Source: an uncultured Lachnospiraceae bacterium (GTDB lineage: Bacteria; Bacillota; Clostridia; Lachnospirales; Lachnospiraceae). From it: a DNA stretch of 64,000 nucleotides. The stretch covers positions 102,087-166,086 of the forward strand of contig CAMXQE010000001.1 of NCBI GenBank assembly GCA_947246015.1, given 5' to 3'. Position 1 is the first letter of the stretch. Each line of letters starts with the position of its first letter. A model generated the notes under the pieces. That model did no database searches and had not been told where the DNA came from. It was given only the letters and a program-made list of their open reading frames with translations. This document shows, piece by piece, positions 62,424 to 64,000 of this stretch. Position numbers and translations under genes: made by a program.

Positions 62424-63866
62424 ATGATTTATAAAAATCCTATTATAAAGGGGTTTAATCCCGACCCATCTATTTGCAGAGTAGACAATGATTACTATTT
62501 AGTAACAAGTTCATTTGAATATTTTCCAGGAATACCAATTTATCATAGCAGCGATTTGATTAATTGGACAATGCTAAGTCATTGCATTTCAAACCCACAA
62601 CAGCTTAATTACAAAATTTTCGGAAATTCCAGCGGTATATGGGCACCTACCATACGGTATAATAATGGCCACTTTTATGTAACGGCTACAGTTGATAAGC
62701 TCGGAAATATGATAATGCATACAGACGATATAAAGGGAGAATGGTCTGACCCTGTTTTTGTAAAAATGGGTGGAATAGATCCATCAATATATTTTGAGGA
62801 TAACCACGCATATTACTGTACAAATGAAAATACCGGCAATAAAGAAGCAATTACGCTATGTGAAATAAATCCCAACACAGGAAAGTTGATAGGAGAAAAG
62901 GTGGAAATATGGTACGGAGTAGGCGGAGGTTGGCTTGAAGCTCCTCATATTTATAAAATAAACGGGTGGTATTATATATTCACCGCAGAGGGCGGCACTT
63001 TACACAATCATATGGTTACTGTCGGCAGAAGCAAAACACTTTTCGGAAATTATGAAAAGTGCCCGTTTAATCCGCTGCTCACAAACCGAAACGATACTTC
63101 AAAATCTATTCAATGCACCGGGCACGCTGATTTGATTGATGATAAAAACGGTAATTGGTATATTGTACATCTCGGAACAAGACCATGTAATAATACAAAA
63201 TCAAATTTAGGCAGGGAAACCTTTTTGACTCCCGTGCAATACAAAAATGATTGGTTCTATGTTGACGGCGGCAAAGCGAAAATCGTAAATGAAATAAATA
63301 TTAATGCAGAACAGGAAAATAACCGAGTTTTCTATGCTGATTTTACAAATTCAGAATTTGAAAAGGAATGGCTGTTTTTAAATTATGAACAAGTATTAAA
63401 AGAGGGCAGGCTTGTTTTGAAACCGACCGAAAACGATATAACATTTGCTGCTATAAGACAACCTGACATTCAATGTTCCGTAAAAACTGTATGTAATTTT
63501 GCCCCTCAAAACAATGATGCAGAAGCAGGTTTAATGATATATCTACAATCTGATTTTAATTATCGAATATGTAAAAAAAGATACATAGACGGAGACTACA
63601 TAGTCATACAAAAATATGCGGAGGATTTTTTCCAAATAATATATAAGGCAAAAACACAGAGCAGCACATTTAAGTTTCAAATTAATGCAGATAAGGAATA
63701 CTATTATTTTTACTATTCTGAAGACAATGAGCCTATACAGGAAATATGCAAAGCATCAACCCATTTCTTATGTGTGGAAATGCCAAGCAGATGTTTCACA
63801 GGTACAATTATCGGTGTATATACAATAGGTGATATGGCAGAATTTTCATATTTTGAAGCGAATTAA
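62424..63866 (+). CDS. GH43-family beta-xylosidase/arabinofuranosidase-like
   Basis: This 480-residue protein has a GH43 five-bladed propeller in residues 1-300. The catalytic Asp is in NPIIKGFNPDPSICRV near residue 14, the pKa-modulating Asp in MGGIDPSIYFED near 117 and the acid Glu in GGGWLEAPHIYKING near 172. The last 180 residues form a beta-sandwich of the GH43 C-terminal type (DAEAGLMIYLQSDFNYRI). It resembles exo-beta-xylosidases; alpha-L-arabinofuranosidase is possible. ATG at 62424 has AAAGGATATGT upstream. No signal peptide is seen. The gene is clearly more AT-rich than the rest of the cluster and lies on the opposite strand, which may indicate transfer. Confidence 0.9.
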   Translation: MIYKNPIIKGFNPDPSICRVDNDYYLVTSSFEYFPGIPIYHSSDLINWTMLSHCISNPQQLNYKIFGNSSGIWAPTIRYNNGHFYVTATVDKLGNMIMHTDDIKGEWSDPVFVKMGGIDPSIYFEDNHAYYCTNENTGNKEAITLCEINPNTGKLIGEKVEIWYGVGGGWLEAPHIYKINGWYYIFTAEGGTLHNHMVTVGRSKTLFGNYEKCPFNPLLTNRNDTSKSIQCTGHADLIDDKNGNWYIVHLGTRPCNNTKSNLGRETFLTPVQYKNDWFYVDGGKAKIVNEININAEQENNRVFYADFTNSEFEKEWLFLNYEQVLKEGRLVLKPTENDITFAAIRQPDIQCSVKTVCNFAPQNNDAEAGLMIYLQSDFNYRICKKRYIDGDYIVIQKYAEDFFQIIYKAKTQSSTFKFQINADKEYYYFYYSEDNEPIQEICKASTHFLCVEMPSRCFTGTIIGVYTIGDMAEFSYFEAN

Positions 63867-63961
63867 TTGTAAATTTTTCTATTATTAAAATTTTGTTATA
63901 AAATGGTTGATTATCTCAAAAAAGCCTTGATTTACGGGCATACACGCAGGATTTCAAGCTG

Positions 63962-63983
63962 AATTTACTACCAATTTACTACT
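63962..63983. repeat. Tandem 11-bp direct repeat near the window end
   Basis: AATTTACTACC (63962-63972) is followed at once by AATTTACTACT (63973-63983). Such adjacent direct repeats occur as recombinase arm sites or regulatory sites. No gene accompanies it within the window. Confidence 0.5.
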
Positions 63984-64000
63984 TTTGAGGGAAAGAGCCT

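Overview
The window looks like the chromosome of a strictly anaerobic, low-to-moderate GC Clostridia member, most likely Lachnospiraceae. It has [FeFe]-hydrogenase maturases (hydE, hydG, hydF), a CIRCE-controlled Hsp20, strong AGGAGG-type ribosome binding sites, CUT1 sugar ABC transporters with lipoprotein binding proteins, and two YesM/YesN-type two-component systems. I see no rRNA, tRNA, transposase, phage gene or CRISPR array.

Layout. 1-4.2 kb: a LysM/leucine-rich-repeat envelope protein and a two-gene ABC exporter (minus strand). 4.3-9 kb: CIRCE-hsp20, then a hydE-hydG-hydF operon (plus strand). 9-14.5 kb: a coiled-coil protein of unknown role, and a LacI regulator with a binding protein and two permeases. 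14.9-20 kb: an aldo/keto reductase with ferredoxin clusters, a membrane-anchored foldase-like protein, a flotillin/SPFH protein and a cytidylate-kinase-like protein. 20-23 kb: a 16-bp tandem operator-like array, an AraC regulator, two palindromic repeats and a MATE exporter. 23-28.3 kb: histidine kinase, response regulator, ABC ATPase and a large FtsX-type permease. 28.4-29.3 kb: a RelE-type toxin-antitoxin pair between imperfect direct repeats. 29.4-41.5 kb: nagB-nagA converging on a long minus-strand cluster holding a GH94 diacetylchitobiose phosphorylase, a phosphohexomutase, a YesM kinase, a binding protein, two permeases and a YesN regulator. 41.7-44.3 kb: a second MATE exporter and a cation/proton antiporter. 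44.4-61.9 kb: a ROK kinase, an unclassified GH42-like hydrolase, a GH130 mannoside phosphorylase, an ABC importer with two binding proteins, a second YesM/YesN pair, a GH38 alpha-mannosidase and a GH125 exo-alpha-1,6-mannosidase. 62.4-63.9 kb: an AT-rich GH43 gene on the plus strand.

How the genes work together. The most coherent reading of 29-62 kb is cytoplasmic catabolism of N-glycan cores (and chitobiose). Two ABC importers bring in oligosaccharides. GH125 and GH38 remove alpha-mannose. GH130 would phosphorolyse Man-beta-1,4-GlcNAc(2) to mannose-1-phosphate. GH94 would phosphorolyse the remaining GlcNAc2 to GlcNAc-1-phosphate and GlcNAc. The phosphohexomutase and ROK kinase bring the products to 6-phosphates, and NagA/NagB feed GlcNAc-6-phosphate into glycolysis. 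No visible enzyme has a signal peptide, and no endoglycosidase that would release N-glycans is present.

Regulation visible in the sequence includes CIRCE over the hsp20 promoter, LacI-type operators at the lacI promoter, and a 13-bp motif placed exactly 34 bp upstream of the -35 box in two promoters of the mannoside cluster. Hairpins follow two of the four sugar-binding-protein genes. A repeat family of about 130 bp occurs three times, and two copies supply the C-terminal codons of neighbouring glycosidase genes.
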